Assembly: GCA_950097015.1 (NCBI GenBank)
Contig: CATNEN010000003.1
Location: 9,529,501 to 9,593,500 of the forward strand
Origin: Macrostomum hystrix
Taxonomy: Eukaryota > Platyhelminthes > Macrostomidae
Direction: 5' to 3'
Length of the DNA: 64,000 bases
Positions within the stretch are counted from its first letter, which is position 1, and each line of letters opens with the position of its first letter. The notes below the pieces were generated by a model. It was given only the letters and a program-made list of their open reading frames with translations, was not told the origin of the DNA and made no database searches. The position numbers and the translations under genes are program-made. This document shows, in pieces, positions 34,901 to 46,669 of this stretch.

Positions 34901-37900
34901 TGTGGTTGCTATGCTCAATACTAGCCAAGCTGACGGCGAGGTGGTTCGAGCCTGCTTAAAAATCCTACTCCGCTTTGCTCAGAACAATCCTAATAGGAGA
35001 AATTTCGTCCTGGACTCGGTGAGGCTCGCCAGCTTAGTTTCGCTCATTCGCCTTCACGGCGCCAATGTTCGCGTTGTCATTGGCGCCGTCGGCATCATCG
35101 CCCACGCTTTGGCCTGCACCCAGTCTGCCGAAGTGGACAATCTGCTAATAGAATTGGACACTTACCAACTGAGGCCTATGTTAGCCAAGGCTTGCGCTGA
35201 ACTGGCTCAGGTATGGCTGACATCATTGAGATAATTTCAATGGGAGAATGAGGATTGAGATATTTTCAAATGGAGAATGAGTATCGGAATATTTTCGACA
35301 GGAGAATGCCCGCTAAAAAATAGGGATGTTTCTTTGGGTGATTCCAGTTGGAATCTGCGGTGTTTCCATAAAAAGAAACAGCCGAACGCTGGAAACATAC
35401 CAATCGGATTAGAATGCTTAGAATCTACCCAACTGGGCGTTTTCTCGGTGCTTCTTGGTGGCGAAATGGAATCACCCAAAGAATCCTCCAGTTCGGAAGA
35501 TTCCATGCTCAGAAACCGCCGAGGAATCGCCCGTAAAGAATTCTCCGGTTACATCGGCTGCTTCCTGGGTGGTTTCCTTAACTCTTGCGAGATAGGGGGG
35601 ATTTTTGTAGATTCCACTCCTATTTTGCACAAATAGGCCCGCCGAAGAAGCAGCCGAATTTTTTACAGGGTGAGGATTGGGATATTTTCAATAGGAGAAT
35701 GAGGATTGGGATATTTTCAATAGGAGAATAAGGAGTAGGATATTTTCAATAGGAGAATGAGGATTAGGATATTTTCAATGGGCGAATGAGGATTCTTTTT
35801 AACACATGGGAGAATGTGGATTGGGTTACTTTCAATAAGATAAAAATGATGGGGAAATTTTCAATGGGAGAATGAGGTTAGGGATATTTCAATGGGGGGA
35901 ATGAGATCGGGATATTTTCAATAAGAGAATGAGGATTGAGATATTTTCAATAGGACAATGAGGATTGGGATATTTTCAATAGGAGAATGAGGATTGGGAT
36001 ATTTTCAATAGGAGAATGAGGATTGGGATATTTTCAATAGGAGAATGAGGATTGGGATATTTTCAATAGGAGAATGAGGATTGGTATGTTTTCAATGGGA
36101 GAATGAGGATCGGGATATTTTCAATAGGAGAATGAGGATGGGGGATATTTTCAATAGGAGAACGAGGATTGGGATATTTTCAATAGGAGAAGGACGATTG
36201 GGATATTTTCAATAGGAGAATGAGGATTGAGATATTTTCAATAGGAGAATGAGGATTGGTATGTTTTCAATGGGAGAATGAGGATCGGGATATTTTCAAT
36301 AGGTAAAGAAGTGGATTGAGTTACTTTCAATAAGATAAAAATGATTGGGATATTTTCAATGGGAGAATGAGGTTAGGGATATTTCAATGGGGCGAAAGGA
36401 TCGGGATATTTTCGATACAACAATGAGGATCGGGAGAATGAAGATTAGGATAGGGTTGGGAGGTTGGGAGGATTAACATCAGACTTGGAGGATTGGTATA
36501 AGAATGTGAATTGGGAAGGGAGAATTGGCATTTAGAATACAACTAATAGGAGAACGATGGTCGGGATAAGAGTGGTAGAATGAGGATTTTGGTGAGATTA
36601 ATAGGATGCGATTTTTTTCGAAATTGAATAGAGTTGCGTTCTCCAAACATTGGCTTGCAGGAGCAGGCCTTTCCTCGGCTAGAATCTCAGCTGCACCGCC
36701 TGCTGCGCCTGTTCCTTCGGCCTCAGCAGCGCGAAGCCCAAGTGCCTGTCGATCATCGGCATCAGCGCGAGATTGACGGCGTCTGCTCAGCATTGGCCAT
36801 CTCGGCTGCAACCGCAGTCAACGCATCGGCCAGCTCCTCCGCCACGTCCAGCGTTGCCGAGAAGCGCCGGTCGAGTTCAACCGTTTCGTCCGGTTCATCG
36901 TCGGCTACGGACAGCGGCCTGACCACCACGACTGATCCGGCTAGCTTCCTGGCCGAATTCTCTTCGGAGACTCCGCCGGGCCTGCTGGCACTCCGCCAGC
37001 TGGACTATCTAGTCAGGGTGCGCGGTCAGGAGCTGCGCGAGATCTTCCAGAAGCAGCATCAGCAGCATCAGCAGCTTCAGTCGCAGCAGCATCATCACTC
37101 TTCAATTGCCAGCGGATCCAATGCTGAACTGCCTATGGCCCCGGCTGCTGTAGCTCTGACTAAGATTCTGCTTAGAGTTCTCTGCGGCGTGTCTGCCGGT
37201 CTAGGTGATGGAGACCATTCTGGGGTGAGTGCCTGGAGACGATGAGAGAATTTATATGGGATCTAGACGTAACCCACGGTGGCTTAGATGGAACCCCGGT
37301 GGCCTAGATAGGGGGGTCGGTGGCAGAGCGGTTATCGCGTTTGCCTCTCGCACCAAGGTCCCTAATTTCGATTCCTCGGGCAGGCCACATTCATTTAAGG
37401 CGCAGCCTCGGAGAGATAGCTTGGGGGCTTGTGGTGCAATTTACGCCATTTAACACCAAACTCCAAGGCACAGTGAAGTGTACACTGCCTGACGATGAGA
37501 AAGTCAGGGCAGATGTACACACCTGTGTGAGTGAGCTCAGGAGTCAGCGAAATGGGCAGAATTGCCTCCTCGTTGGCTGCGGATCTAGTTTCACTGAATG
37601 ATGTGCCGTTGCCCGCAGCCCTCCTGCAATTATTATTATTTTTATTTGGTCAGGCCAGATACAACCATGATGGCCGAGGTAAAACCATGGGACATTTGGG
37701 TTATATAGTTTTAACCCAACCCAACATGGGACCTAGAATGAACTGGAATATTTAATGGAATGAAATGGAATGAAATTATCCATTTCATAAATAGAATAAA
37801 TAAATAGGATAATTAGGACCTAGGAAGGACCACAGGGAAAAGAGGATTTGGATAAGACCGTTAGGATCTAGACGGAACAATGGGGAAGAGAGGAACAGGT

Positions 37901-40520
37901 TGAAGACGGTTTAAAGACAATGAGTTGACAAGTAATGATAATAATGATCGTTATCGTTATTTTTTCAGTTAAATTCTAAGCTTAAACTTCCTATTTTCTC
38001 ATCCACACCTGCAGCAGGCCGGCTTTTCCTCTCTTCCTCTGGCGGAATTTCCACCGCTGCTGCTGACGCTGCCCAATCCGTTTGGCGACTGCTTTGTGGC
38101 TTGCATGCGCACTTTTCAACGCACCTGGACTGAATCGCGAGCCAATAGAGAAGATCTAGGAACTGTAGCCGCTGTTGTTGAAGAACAATTCAGAATGGCA
38201 CTCAAACAGAGGCCTGATACCACCGACAAGCTCAGAAAGGAACTGGACAAGGTTTGTTCGCTGTCATAGTCTGTTGCTTCATTCTGTTACCCATTTATTC
38301 TGTCACTCTCCTATTCTTTCACTATACCATCCCAGTCTACTCAACCATCTCCTATACCATCTCAGTCTACTCAACCATCTCCTATACCATCTCAGTCTAC
38401 TCAACCATTTCCCATACCATCCCAGTCTACTCAACCATCTCCCATACCATCCAGTCTACTCAACCATCTCCCATACCATCCCAGTCTACTCAACCATTTC
38501 CCATACCATCCCAGTCTACTCAACTATCTCCCATACCATCCCAGTCTACTCAACCATCTCCTATACCATCCCAGTCTACTCAACCATTGCCCATACCATC
38601 CCAGTCTACTCAACCATTTCCCATACCATCCCAGTCTACTCAACCATTTCCCATACCATCCCAGTCTACTCAACCATTTCCCATACCATCCCAGTCTACT
38701 CAACCATTTCCCATACCATCCCAGTCTACTCAACCATCTCCCATACCATCCCAGTCTACTCAACCATCTCCTATACCATCTCAGTCTACTCAACCATCTC
38801 CTATACCATCTCAGTCTACTCAACCATTTCCCATACCATCCCAGTCTACTCAACCATCTCCCATACCATCCAGTCTACTCAACCATCTCCCATACCATCC
38901 CAGTCTACTCAACCATTTCCCGTACAATCCCAGTCTACTCAACCATTTCCCGTACAATCCCAGTCTACTCAACCATCTCCTATACCATCTCAGTCTACTC
39001 AACCATTTCCCATACCATCTCAGTCTACTCAACCATTTCCCAAATCATCCCAGTCTACTCGAACACCCCCAAAATCATCTTAGTCTACTCAAGCAGTCTC
39101 CCCAATTCCCCATCCCGCAGGTATCCTACGAGGATGTAAAATCGCGCTGGCGCAGCGCCCTCAGCAGCGGGGACGATGGCGCCCTGCGCTACCTCACAGC
39201 CCAGCTGCAGTCGCACGTGACTGATCTCATCGCTCGCCAACGCCTTGCCTACATGCGACAGGGCACAATGTTTTCTAGACTAGTCCGATCTAGCGGCACG
39301 CGTAAGCAGACCAATCAGAGGCTTCACCTGTCACTGTCCGCCAATGGAAAGCAGTTGTTGTTTAAAACTCCCGAACCGGCGTTGGAACATCACCAGGCTC
39401 AGCAGGTGCAGTCATCAGCTTCTGTCTATAAGGTGCCGTTGCAGAATGTAACTCGCCTTGAAATTGGTCGAGAATCAATCAGTGTAGTTGATTCTAGACA
39501 TCTTAAACAGGTGTCGGATTATCTTATACAGCTGTTTTACAGGTTGGTCATTTGTAGTTTTATTCCAACATCCTCAGTGTCTGTTTAAATCCCAGACCTA
39601 TTCCAACATCCTCAGTGTCTGTTTAAATCCCAGACTTATTCCAACATCCTCAGTGTCTGTTTAAATCCCAGACTTATTATAATATCCTCTATGCCTGTTT
39701 AAATCCCAGTCTTATTATAATATCCTCAGTGTCTGTTTAAATCCCAGACTTATTATAATATCCTCTATGCCTGTTTAAATCCCAGACTTATTATAATATC
39801 CTCTATGCCTGTTTAAATCCCAGACTTATTCCAACATCCTCAGTGTCTGTTTAAATCCCAGACTTATTCCAACATCCTCAGTGTCTGTTTAAATCCCAGA
39901 CTTATTATAATATCCTTTATGCCTGTTTAAATCCCAGACTTATTATAATATCCTCAATGCCTGTTTAAATTCCATTTTTCTATTCTAACCTATACTTAGA
40001 CCTTATATTCCTTTTCTCCCAGTTTCTTCTAATATCCCAATTCCTACTTTCACCTTGCTAGTTCCTATTTCTCCATGGACTTCCCCACTTGTGATATAAA
40101 TAGATTTTCGATGTCCCAAACTCCTACACTCGCAGTGGCCATGCTAACGAATTCGGCGAACTAACCGAAGCTGCAGCTCAGCAGCAGCAGCAGCAGCTTC
40201 TGCTACAGCAACAGCAGCAGCAGATTGGAGCATTGCAGATTGGCGGCTTACAGTCGGCGGCTAGCAGTGAATCGGAGGTGAGCTGCCTGCTGCACACTGA
40301 TGACGCCGAAGCCTTCCACTATTGGTCGGACGGTTTGAACTATCTGACTGGTGCCCAGATGAAATCACCGCTGCATCGGAAACAACTGGACGGATTTGTT
40401 CGCCTTGAACTTGAAGCCAGACTGGTTGTGCTGGCACAGGCTGGCGTCAGTGCCGCCGCCCTAGCCGCATCTGCTCAGCCTACCGTGTGTGAGCCGCCTG
40501 ATAATTATAACTTTGCCTGA
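25990..40520 (+). CDS. ELMO: ELMO/CED-12 engulfment and cell motility protein
   Basis: Eight coding exons: 25990(or 26043)-26378, 27686-27978, 28714-28880, 34774-35210, 36661-37224, 38015-38251, 39121-39542 and 40136-40520; all junctions keep frame. Exon 2 carries LFAQNAARALHSAAKELNNA, like the start of the ELMO armadillo region. Exon 4 is helical repeat. Exons 5-6 form the ELMO core: ETPPGLLALRQLDYLV, LTKILLRVLC, FGDCFVACMRTFQRTWTESR. Exon 7 starts the PH domain (LIARQRLAYMRQGTMFSRL), and exon 8 ends it with FHYWSDGLNYLTG and the tail EPPDNYNFA, like the human tail with NYDF. ELMO proteins bind DOCK-type exchange factors and activate Rac in engulfment and migration. Glutamine runs in exons 5 and 8 and a Ser/Thr-rich insert at about 36790-36950 are extra. 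The first exon, and so the start, is uncertain. Confidence 0.9.
26400..27640. repeat. Minisatellite filling ELMO intron 1
   Basis: Tandem CTCTACTGTGAATCTTT plus an optional TGAATCCTT, then CAGG, giving alternating units of about 20 and 30 bases. The array begins within about 20 bases of the donor and ends about 45 bases before the acceptor at 27685. Every unit contains a pyrimidine-CAG string. Confidence 0.93.
28060..28685. repeat. 24-bp minisatellite in ELMO intron 2
   Basis: About 26 units of CCTTCAGTTCCG(C/T)TTCC(C/A)ATGGAT with a CATAGTT variant. The length 24 keeps every frame open, so apparent Ser- or Pro-rich proteins on both strands here are artefacts. A block of about 120 bases is duplicated near 28440-28620. 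Confidence 0.95.
28890..34720. repeat. 60-80 bp minisatellite, 5.8 kb, in ELMO intron 3
   Basis: More than 70 units built from TTTTCCGCCCTCA, TTCCGCCCCCTTAGG, TTTCTGCCGCC and TACTTATCTTCCGCTCC blocks; some units replace the last block by TACTTATAATTTGCCCC. It fills almost all of the 5893-base intron. On top of the unit is a tandem duplication of 2058 bases: about 30580-32637 matches 32638-34695 with almost no differences. The open frames are repeat artefacts. Confidence 0.95.
35220..36480. repeat. 29-bp minisatellite in ELMO intron 4, split by unique DNA
   Basis: Units of ATTTTCAATAGGAGAATGAGGATTGGGAT. A few units at 35225-35300 follow the donor directly. About 360 bases of non-repeat sequence (35305-35660) with no recognisable gene follow, then a long array to about 36440. 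A block near 35800-35930 recurs at about 36310-36410, a second-level duplication. Confidence 0.92.
37311..37660 (+). mobile_element. tRNA-derived SINE (family I) in ELMO intron 5
   Basis: Head GGGGGGTCGGTGGCAGAGCGG (A box), B-box region AATTTCGATTCC, body CATTCATTTAAGGCGCAGCC, GTGCAATTTACGCC and CAAGGCACAGTGAAGTGTAC, tail CCCTCCTGCAATTATTATTA. It has several substitutions against the 43287 copy. Confidence 0.88.
38330..39090. repeat. 30-bp minisatellite in ELMO intron 6
   Basis: About 25 units of CAACCATCTCCCATACCATC plus CCAGTCTACT. Single-base losses at 38451 and 38870 show that a block of about 420 bases was duplicated. The unit length keeps frames open. One frame runs on into exon 7, which could mislead gene prediction. 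Confidence 0.95.
39585..39975. repeat. 37-38 bp minisatellite in ELMO intron 7
   Basis: About ten units of TTTAAATCCCAGACTTATT followed by CCAACATCCTCAGTGTCTG or ATAATATCCTCTATGCCTG. The array starts within about 45 bases of the donor at 39543. The two unit types alternate. Confidence 0.92.
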
Positions 40521-40762
40521 TTGATTCAATCAGCAGCCTAATGGACTAGTGCCACTAATCCTATTTCTACTCTCTGTACTTCTCTTATTTTAATCGTGTT
40601 ACCATGCTAATTAGCTAGCTGAATAGTTGGCCTTTAGAGCGTCTTTTTGTTCAGAGCCCTCTTTTTTTTAAAGGCCTACGAAAATCGCAGATAATTTTTT
40701 CTCTAGCAACCACAGAAATCGACAATTGTTATAGTTGAATAACCTTGAAATTTCTTTAGTCC

Positions 40763-40768
40763 AATAAA
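40763..40768 (+). terminator. Candidate polyadenylation signal of ELMO
   Basis: AATAAA about 240 bases after the ELMO stop codon, with T-rich DNA before it. Position and strand fit; nothing else supports it. Confidence 0.45.
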
Positions 40769-40806
40769 ATTAATTGAACCCACGATTTCTATGGTCCAAG
40801 TACCAA

Positions 40807-41150
40807 GGGGGTGAGCGATTAACCCGTTTGCCTCTCGCACCAAGGTCCCTAAGTTCGATTCCGCGGCGAGGCCACATTCATTTGGGGCGCAGCCGCGGAG
40901 AGAAGGCTTGGGGGCTTGTCGTGCAATTTACGCCCTTGAGGGCCAACCTCCAAGGGCACAGTCAGAGTGTACACTGCCTGACGATGAGAAAGTCAGGTCA
41001 GATGTACACACCTGTGTGAGCGTGTGCCTGTGTACAGTATCTGTGTGCGTGTATGCTCAGGAGTCAGCGAAATGAGCAGAATTGCCTCCTCGCTGGCTGC
41101 GGGTCTAGTGTCACCAAATGATGTCCCATTGCCCGCAGTTCTTTTAATAG
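40807..41150 (+). mobile_element. tRNA-derived SINE (family I)
   Basis: Head GGGGGTGAGCGATTAACCCG, B box AAGTTCGATTCC, body CATTCATTTGGGGCGCAGCC through GTGCAATTTACGCC and GATGTCCCATTGCCCGCAG. The 3' tail is cut short compared with the 2558 copy. It lies just downstream of ELMO. Confidence 0.88.
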
Positions 41151-41509
41151 TCCAAAAGCCTTCAAGAATCTACGATTTCTTTAGTTATAGTTGGAAAATC
41201 GGCAGTTTTCCTAGAATTTAACCACCTCAAGGGCGGTCGTGTTTTTTAATACATTTTAATTGATTGGTGTGAACTGTTAATTCTTTGTGTATTATTAAAT
41301 ATTTGTGATTTTATAATAATTTGTATTCTATAGTATCAGAATGTTTCGTTTTAAACGCTAGTAGCAAATGTACTAATCCTACATTATTTGTTTTATTTTT
41401 TTGTTACCTCTCAGTGTATATTTTATAGTACTACTAATAATTGAAGTAGTATAGTGACACATTTATACTACCTTTTCGTTACTAAAATTACTGAATAATT
41501 GATTACACC

Positions 41510-41790
41510 TGTCCCAATAGGGACAGATGTGCAGCCGACAGCACAGCCGCAGCTATTGCGCGGCGCATCTGAAGGCTGCGTACAGCTGTTCAGTCCATGG
41601 ACTGGGGGGGCGCCACACTCAGCCTCAATTACCCCGCTAATGCCCATCGAACCCATTTAACAGCTGGGTGAACTGAAGCAATACAGAGTAAAGTGTCTTG
41701 CTTAAGGACACAAATTGTTCCAGTGCAGTCGAGAATCGAACCCTCGACCTTTAAGTCCACACGACCACAAGGCGACAACCCCTTTTTAGT
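41510..41790 (-). mobile_element. tRNA-derived SINE (family II)
   Basis: Read on the minus strand: a head with GGTTGTCGCCTTGTGGTCG and the B box GGGTTCGATTCTC, then ACAATTTGTGTCCTTAAGCA and GACACTT. The body contains CCAGTCCATGGACTGAACAG and GCAATAGCTGCGGCTGTGC. It matches 63280-63512 and, in the head and centre, 53258-53450. Confidence 0.85.
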
Positions 41791-43015
41791 TACTGATCCA
41801 ACGATAATAGTGAATACATTCCACTCACTAATGCTAGTAAGTGTAATAGCGAATATATGCTACTTAATAAATTTAGTTGCATGAAAACCAGCATACTACT
41901 TACCTTTTTTAGTAGTATAATTATGTTTTTAGTTTTGCCTTTGTTTGTTATAATCAAGTCGGCTACAAAAAGTGTACACTATTTATTACTTAAATTCTGT
42001 AGAGGTATACCTTTTATTCCAAAGTTACGCAAAATCTATTTATTTGGAATGAACGAATTTGCATAGATTTTCATGCCTAACAGTTGTATGGAACCGTGTT
42101 TAAATACATGTTTTTGTTTGCACTATTTCTAACGACATCTATCGCCTGTTGCATAATTCAGAACATTAGCTCAGTAGCATCTTCAGAACATTTTAACGAT
42201 TTGTAACTAGTGTTTAAAGGTGTGTGAATCGTGCTACTCTTAGTAGAAGATTGCGCACAACTATTACTAAATGTCCTATTTCTACTATTTTCATCAGAAT
42301 GTCTTCCAATGAATCGAACAGTAGTATTTTGTAGTTGTTGTGTCTCTTTTTTATTCGAAGCATGCTTTCAACTTTGATTTTCAGGATCTTTATATAAATT
42401 TGTAACTTTCGGAAACTAAACAAGAACTGTTTAACATATTTTAGTTAGTTTTATTGAATTGTGTCAAGCTGCTTCGTTCAATATGTTTTGTTTACTTGCA
42501 CATGTTATTTAAAAATCCGTAAATATTGAGAGGCCAACCAATAAATACACTTTTTATAAATGACGATTTTTAATCATTAGTGCGTGACGTTATTTACTTT
42601 ATTTCGTTAATTTTCACGACAGATTCGCGTTCTGTTATTTCAAAGGTGATATAATTTTAGTTTTTATTGATTTATTGCTTCTTTAACAGTAGAAGGACTG
42701 CACTCTCATCGGATAGAGTGAAAACTATTAGACCGTTCATGCCGATTGGTTGAATATTTTGTGAGATACAGAAAAAAAGAAAAAAAAAATTTGGCAGAAT
42801 TTCGAGTAGCCAAAAAACTCTAAGTTTAAGCCTGTTTTCTAGAATTTAACAACCCTAATGACGTTTATTCTACTTCTGATTAAAATTGAAGATAGAAATA
42901 TATGTTTATATATGTTGTCAAAATGTGATTCTTAAATTATTAATAAACTTTTTTTATTCCAGAATTCGTAAAAATAATCAAGAAACCCGTAAAAAAGTTA
43001 AAACAAATTCAATCA
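41791..43015. other. Intergenic, no gene seen
   Basis: AT-rich single-copy DNA between the SINE and the hnRNP L-like gene. Open frames on either strand look like chance. The upstream control region of the hnRNP L-like gene should be here, but I see no motif I would name. Confidence 0.5.
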
Positions 43016-43019
43016 AAAA

Positions 43020-45990
43020 ATGAAGCGGTCTTCCGCTGTTCCATTTTTCAACGGCATCTCATCTGCTCGCAGGAATGGCCAGTGGTCCGGCGTGCAATGG
43101 CCTGGAAATGCAAAGGTTTGTTTGAGCTCATGCTTCATACTCTTCTTTGAGTAGTCTAGGGGTCATTGGCAGAGCAGTTAACGTGTTTGCCTGTATCACC
43201 AAGGTCCCAAGGTCCACATTAAATTGTGGTGCTGCCGCAGAGAGAAGGCTTGGGGGCTTGTCGAGCAAACTATCGATCAAGCTAAAGGGGGGTCGGTGGC
43301 AGAGCAGTTAACGCGTTTGCCTCTCGCACCAAGGTCCCTGAGTTCGATTCCGCGGCGAGGCCGCATTCATTTGGGGCGCAGCCGCGGAGAGAATGCTTGG
43401 GGGCTTGTCGTGCAATTTACGCCCTTGAGGGCCAACCTCCAAGGCACAGTCAGAGTGTACACTGCCTGACGATGAGAAAGCCAGGGCAGATGTACACACC
43501 TGTGTGAGCCTATGCCTGCGTACGGTATCTGTGTGCGTGTGTGCTCAGGAGTCAGCGAAATCGGCAGAATTGCCTCCTCGCTGGTTGCGGGTCTAGTGTC
43601 ACCAAATGATGTGCCATTGCACGCAACCCTCCTGCAGCTATTTTTTATATCATTACTAAGTAGGAAAAGTATTGTTACTTCGATTATAAGTCACTACCAT
43701 AATATCTTGGCAATTCACAGCGACCGTGTGCTTCGGCTCCAAATGCAGCTAACATGGACAGCTACAGACAGAATCTGTTCAGCACAGACTATGATCATCA
43801 TCTTGTCATTCAGCAGCAGCAGAAGCTGCAGTTGCAGCATCAAAAACAGCAGCAGCTTCATCAGCAGCAGAGTCGTAGCAGTTACCATAGCAACTATTGG
43901 GATGGACACGGCAATCACCATAGTCACCGTCACGATTTCCATGGCAGCCATCAAGAATCCAATGGTGGCCAACAAGATTCGCATGGCAACTATAACGTTG
44001 CCATAGCAACCAGCGAATTCGAGCTGATTCCTCAGCAAACAATAGACCTGCACCAGTCCCCCGTAGTTCATGTCAGCAATCTGGCCCCGAACACTACTGA
44101 AGCTGCTCTCTTGCACTGCCTGTCACCATTCGGCGTTATACGCGACGTTATCGTCTTGCCCAGCCGTTCCACAGCCTATGTACAGTTCAACGACATTCTG
44201 GCTGCGCAGACTGCTGTTGCTGCCAGCCGGGGCAATGTCCGGCCGCCGACTGTCTACGGCAGTCGTCTTCGACTGCAGTACTGTCGTCAGCCTGGCATTG
44301 ATCACGCGGGAGCTCTGGACGCTGTTAAACGATCCCGGGTGCTGCTGCTTGTCATCACCGACCTGGCCATTGGAGGCCCTCCAATCACGGCCCAGCTGGT
44401 TCGGCAGTCCGCCAGTCAGTTTGGTCGAATCTCCCGCCTGTTGGTGATGAGACGAGACCACGTGGCTGATGTCTGCGTTCACGTGAGTGTTTGTTGATCG
44501 GGACGGGGTTTAAGTGAGCATTACCACTCACTTATCCGTCCATCGGGACGGGGTTCTCCAATTTTACATCACATGACTTTGTTTCTAAAAATAGCATATG
44601 TGTCATTATGACTCATTCCTAAAATAGACAAAAAATTGTAGCTTAGGTTTCCTTGTAATATTACTATAAGTAGCGCGTTGAACATATTGCATATTTCAAT
44701 AGTCTCTCTACACACTGTTTACAAAACCAATCAGACTTCCATACAGAATCTATAAAAAAGCAATAAAATCTACCAACAATGCAGGCCCTGGTGGAATTCT
44801 CCACCCAGGAGGAGTCAAGTCGCGCCAAGCGTCACCTGAACGGCGCCCACCTGTTTCCGGACTCGCACAAAATTCGTGCCACCTATTCCAATCAATCGGA
44901 GATTCACTTCGGCCCCGGCACAGCCAATGACGCCTGTCATTACAGCGCCGAATTATTCGAGTCACCCGACGCACCGCATCGGGCTTCTCTGATGGATTGG
45001 CCTCCGGGAATGACGCCCGGCAGTGCCAGATGCGATCGGGCTGCTCAAACTACTGGGGTCAGTTTGAGCACTGTCATAGTGTTCGCTAATTAGATGACGA
45101 GGCGTTGCATGTCTTATTGACGATCATACCTACATACCTCGTACCTACGATCACTAGTTAACTCAATCCTTTTACAGCAGATGGAAATTCCAGCGGCGGA
45201 AACCTCCACAGTCAGCTTCCAGCAGCAGCAGCAGCAGCATGCGGAGTCCTCCCTGCCCAGCACCCCAGTTTGCACTCATCGCTGTCTTCTATTGCGAAAC
45301 GTGCCACGCGACAAGATCAACTGTCAGAGCCTATTCAATCTGCTCTGTCTCTATGGCAACGTGCTACGTTTGAAATTCTTGCGCAATCGCCCGGACACGG
45401 TCATGGTCGAGTTTAGTCAGCCAGCTGACTGCTCGGCAGCGTTGCGTCACCTGTCCGGCTGCCCGCTGTTCGGTCGACGGCTGTCGGCGACTCCCTGCCA
45501 GCAGGACAGTGTCATCAAGCATCGCAGTGTGGACACTTTGCCAGACGGCAGTCCGGCCTACGCTGACTACACCGGCAGTCGGCACAATCGTTTCGTTGTA
45601 TCCGGCAAAGCCAAGCGAAATCGGCTTTGCGCGCCGTCTTCAACGCTGCACTTTTTCAACCTGCCCTGCGGCGTGACAGATGCCAACCTGTCGGATCTGT
45701 TCGCCAGCTGCGGCGCCGATCGACCAGTCAGGCTAGTTCGCTTCGGCGGCTGCGGCTCCTCTGGCGGTGGAAGATTTGCATCCGGCTTGGCTGAATTCTC
45801 CACTAGAGAGGCCGCTGTTAGAGCTGTGTGCCTGGCCAATCACCTGCCAGTGCCTATCCCCAATGCCGGGGATATCACCGGAGATATTGGTGACCAGCAG
45901 CAACAGCAGCAGCACGTGTTAAAGTTAAACTTTAGCGATTCGGCTATATTGTCTAATTCGGCTGCTGCTGCTGCTGGTACTGCAAACTGA
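43020..45990 (+). CDS. hnRNP L-like RNA-binding protein (RRM repeats)
   Basis: Four exons that join in phase 0: 43020-43115, 43721-44482, 44785-45057 and 45178-45990, about 648 residues. Start ATG 43020; the ATG at 43754 is an in-frame alternative. The N-terminus is Gln/His-rich. The first RRM starts at SPVVHVSNLAPNTTEAALLH, with YVQFND as its RNP1-like strand. The second spans the exon 2/3 junction (LLLVITDLAIGG to ALVEFSTQEESSRAKRHLNG). The third is HRCLLLRNVPRDKINCQSLF to VMVEFSQPADCSAALRHLSG, and the fourth starts TLHFFNLPCGVTDANLSDLF. FNLLCLYGNVLRLKF, SRHNRF and LHFFN are close to the hnRNP L pattern. Such proteins bind CA-rich RNA and control splicing in the nucleus. It ends in short Gln and Ala runs. 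Confidence 0.92.
43158..43275 (+). mobile_element. SINE (family I) fragment in hnRNP L-like intron 1
   Basis: TAGGGGTCATTGGCAGAGCA, then a diverged head and part of the body (GCAGAGAGAAGGCTTGGGGG), ending about 12 bases before a complete copy. It is a truncated, diverged copy. Confidence 0.75.
43287..43645 (+). mobile_element. tRNA-derived SINE (family I), best-preserved copy
   Basis: GGGGGGTCGGTGGCAGAGCA, A-box string TGGCAGAGCAGTTAACGCG, B-box string GAGTTCGATTCC, then CGCATTCATTTGGGGCGCAG, GTGCAATTTACGCCC, CAAGGCACAGTCAGAG, ending in CCCTCCTGCAG. Both polymerase III boxes are complete. It sits in intron 1 of the hnRNP L-like gene directly after a SINE fragment. Confidence 0.92.
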
Positions 45991-46079
45991 TTCAACTAAC
46001 TAGCTGCTGTCAGTGTTCTTTATTTCATTTTGTCTTTCATAATATTTGCTAGTCCTATGATGTGGCATTATTTCTGCTC

Positions 46080-46500
46080 TAGTATAAAAGTGTTTGTGTG
46101 CTCAATTGAGTGTGCTCAGACCCTCGGTGAGTTTTGTGTGCTCAGATCCTATTTGAGTGTTGTGTGCTCAATTGAGTGTGCTCAGACCCTGAGTAAGTGT
46201 TGTGTGCTTAACTTGGTGTGCTCAGACCCTAACTGAGTGTTGTGTGCTTAATTCGGTGTGCTCAGACCCTGGGTGAGTGTTGTGTGCTCAGTTGAGTGGG
46301 CCTAGACCCTGACTGAGTGTTGTGTGCTCAGTTGAGTGGGCCTAGACCCTGATTGAGTATTGTGTGCTCATTTGAGTGGGCCTAGACCCTGACTGAGTGT
46401 TGTGTGCTCAGTTGAGTGGGCCTAGACCCTGACTGAGTGTTGTGTGCTCAATTGAGTGATTGAGTATGCTCAGACCCTGAGTAAGTGTTGTGCTCAGACC
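46080..46500. repeat. 40-bp degenerate minisatellite after hnRNP L-like gene
   Basis: About ten units of GTGTTGTGTGCTCAATTGAG followed by TGTGCTCAGACCCTGAGTGA. Starting about 90 bases after the stop codon, it probably lies in the 3' untranslated region. An AATAAA at 46660 is a possible polyadenylation signal. Confidence 0.85.
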
Positions 46501-46669
46501 ACGAGTGATTATTGTGTGCTCCATTAAGTTTAAAAAATATTAAATCAGTGATATTATACTACATTTTGTCTCAAACAAATATTTAGCTAATTTGATGTCA
46601 TTTGTCTAATTTAATCCCCAACTATAGTTTATTTGTTTGTTTCAAAAATATAAAAAAATAATAAACTTT

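Noticed and set aside
38254-39588. A 444-codon open frame as an independent repeat protein
   Set aside because: It joins an intron array to ELMO exon 7; the acceptor at 39120 and match to ELMO show the true exon start.
43287-43360. tRNA gene
   Set aside because: A and B boxes are present but the cloverleaf is not closed, and the sequence continues into a repeated SINE body found several times in the window.
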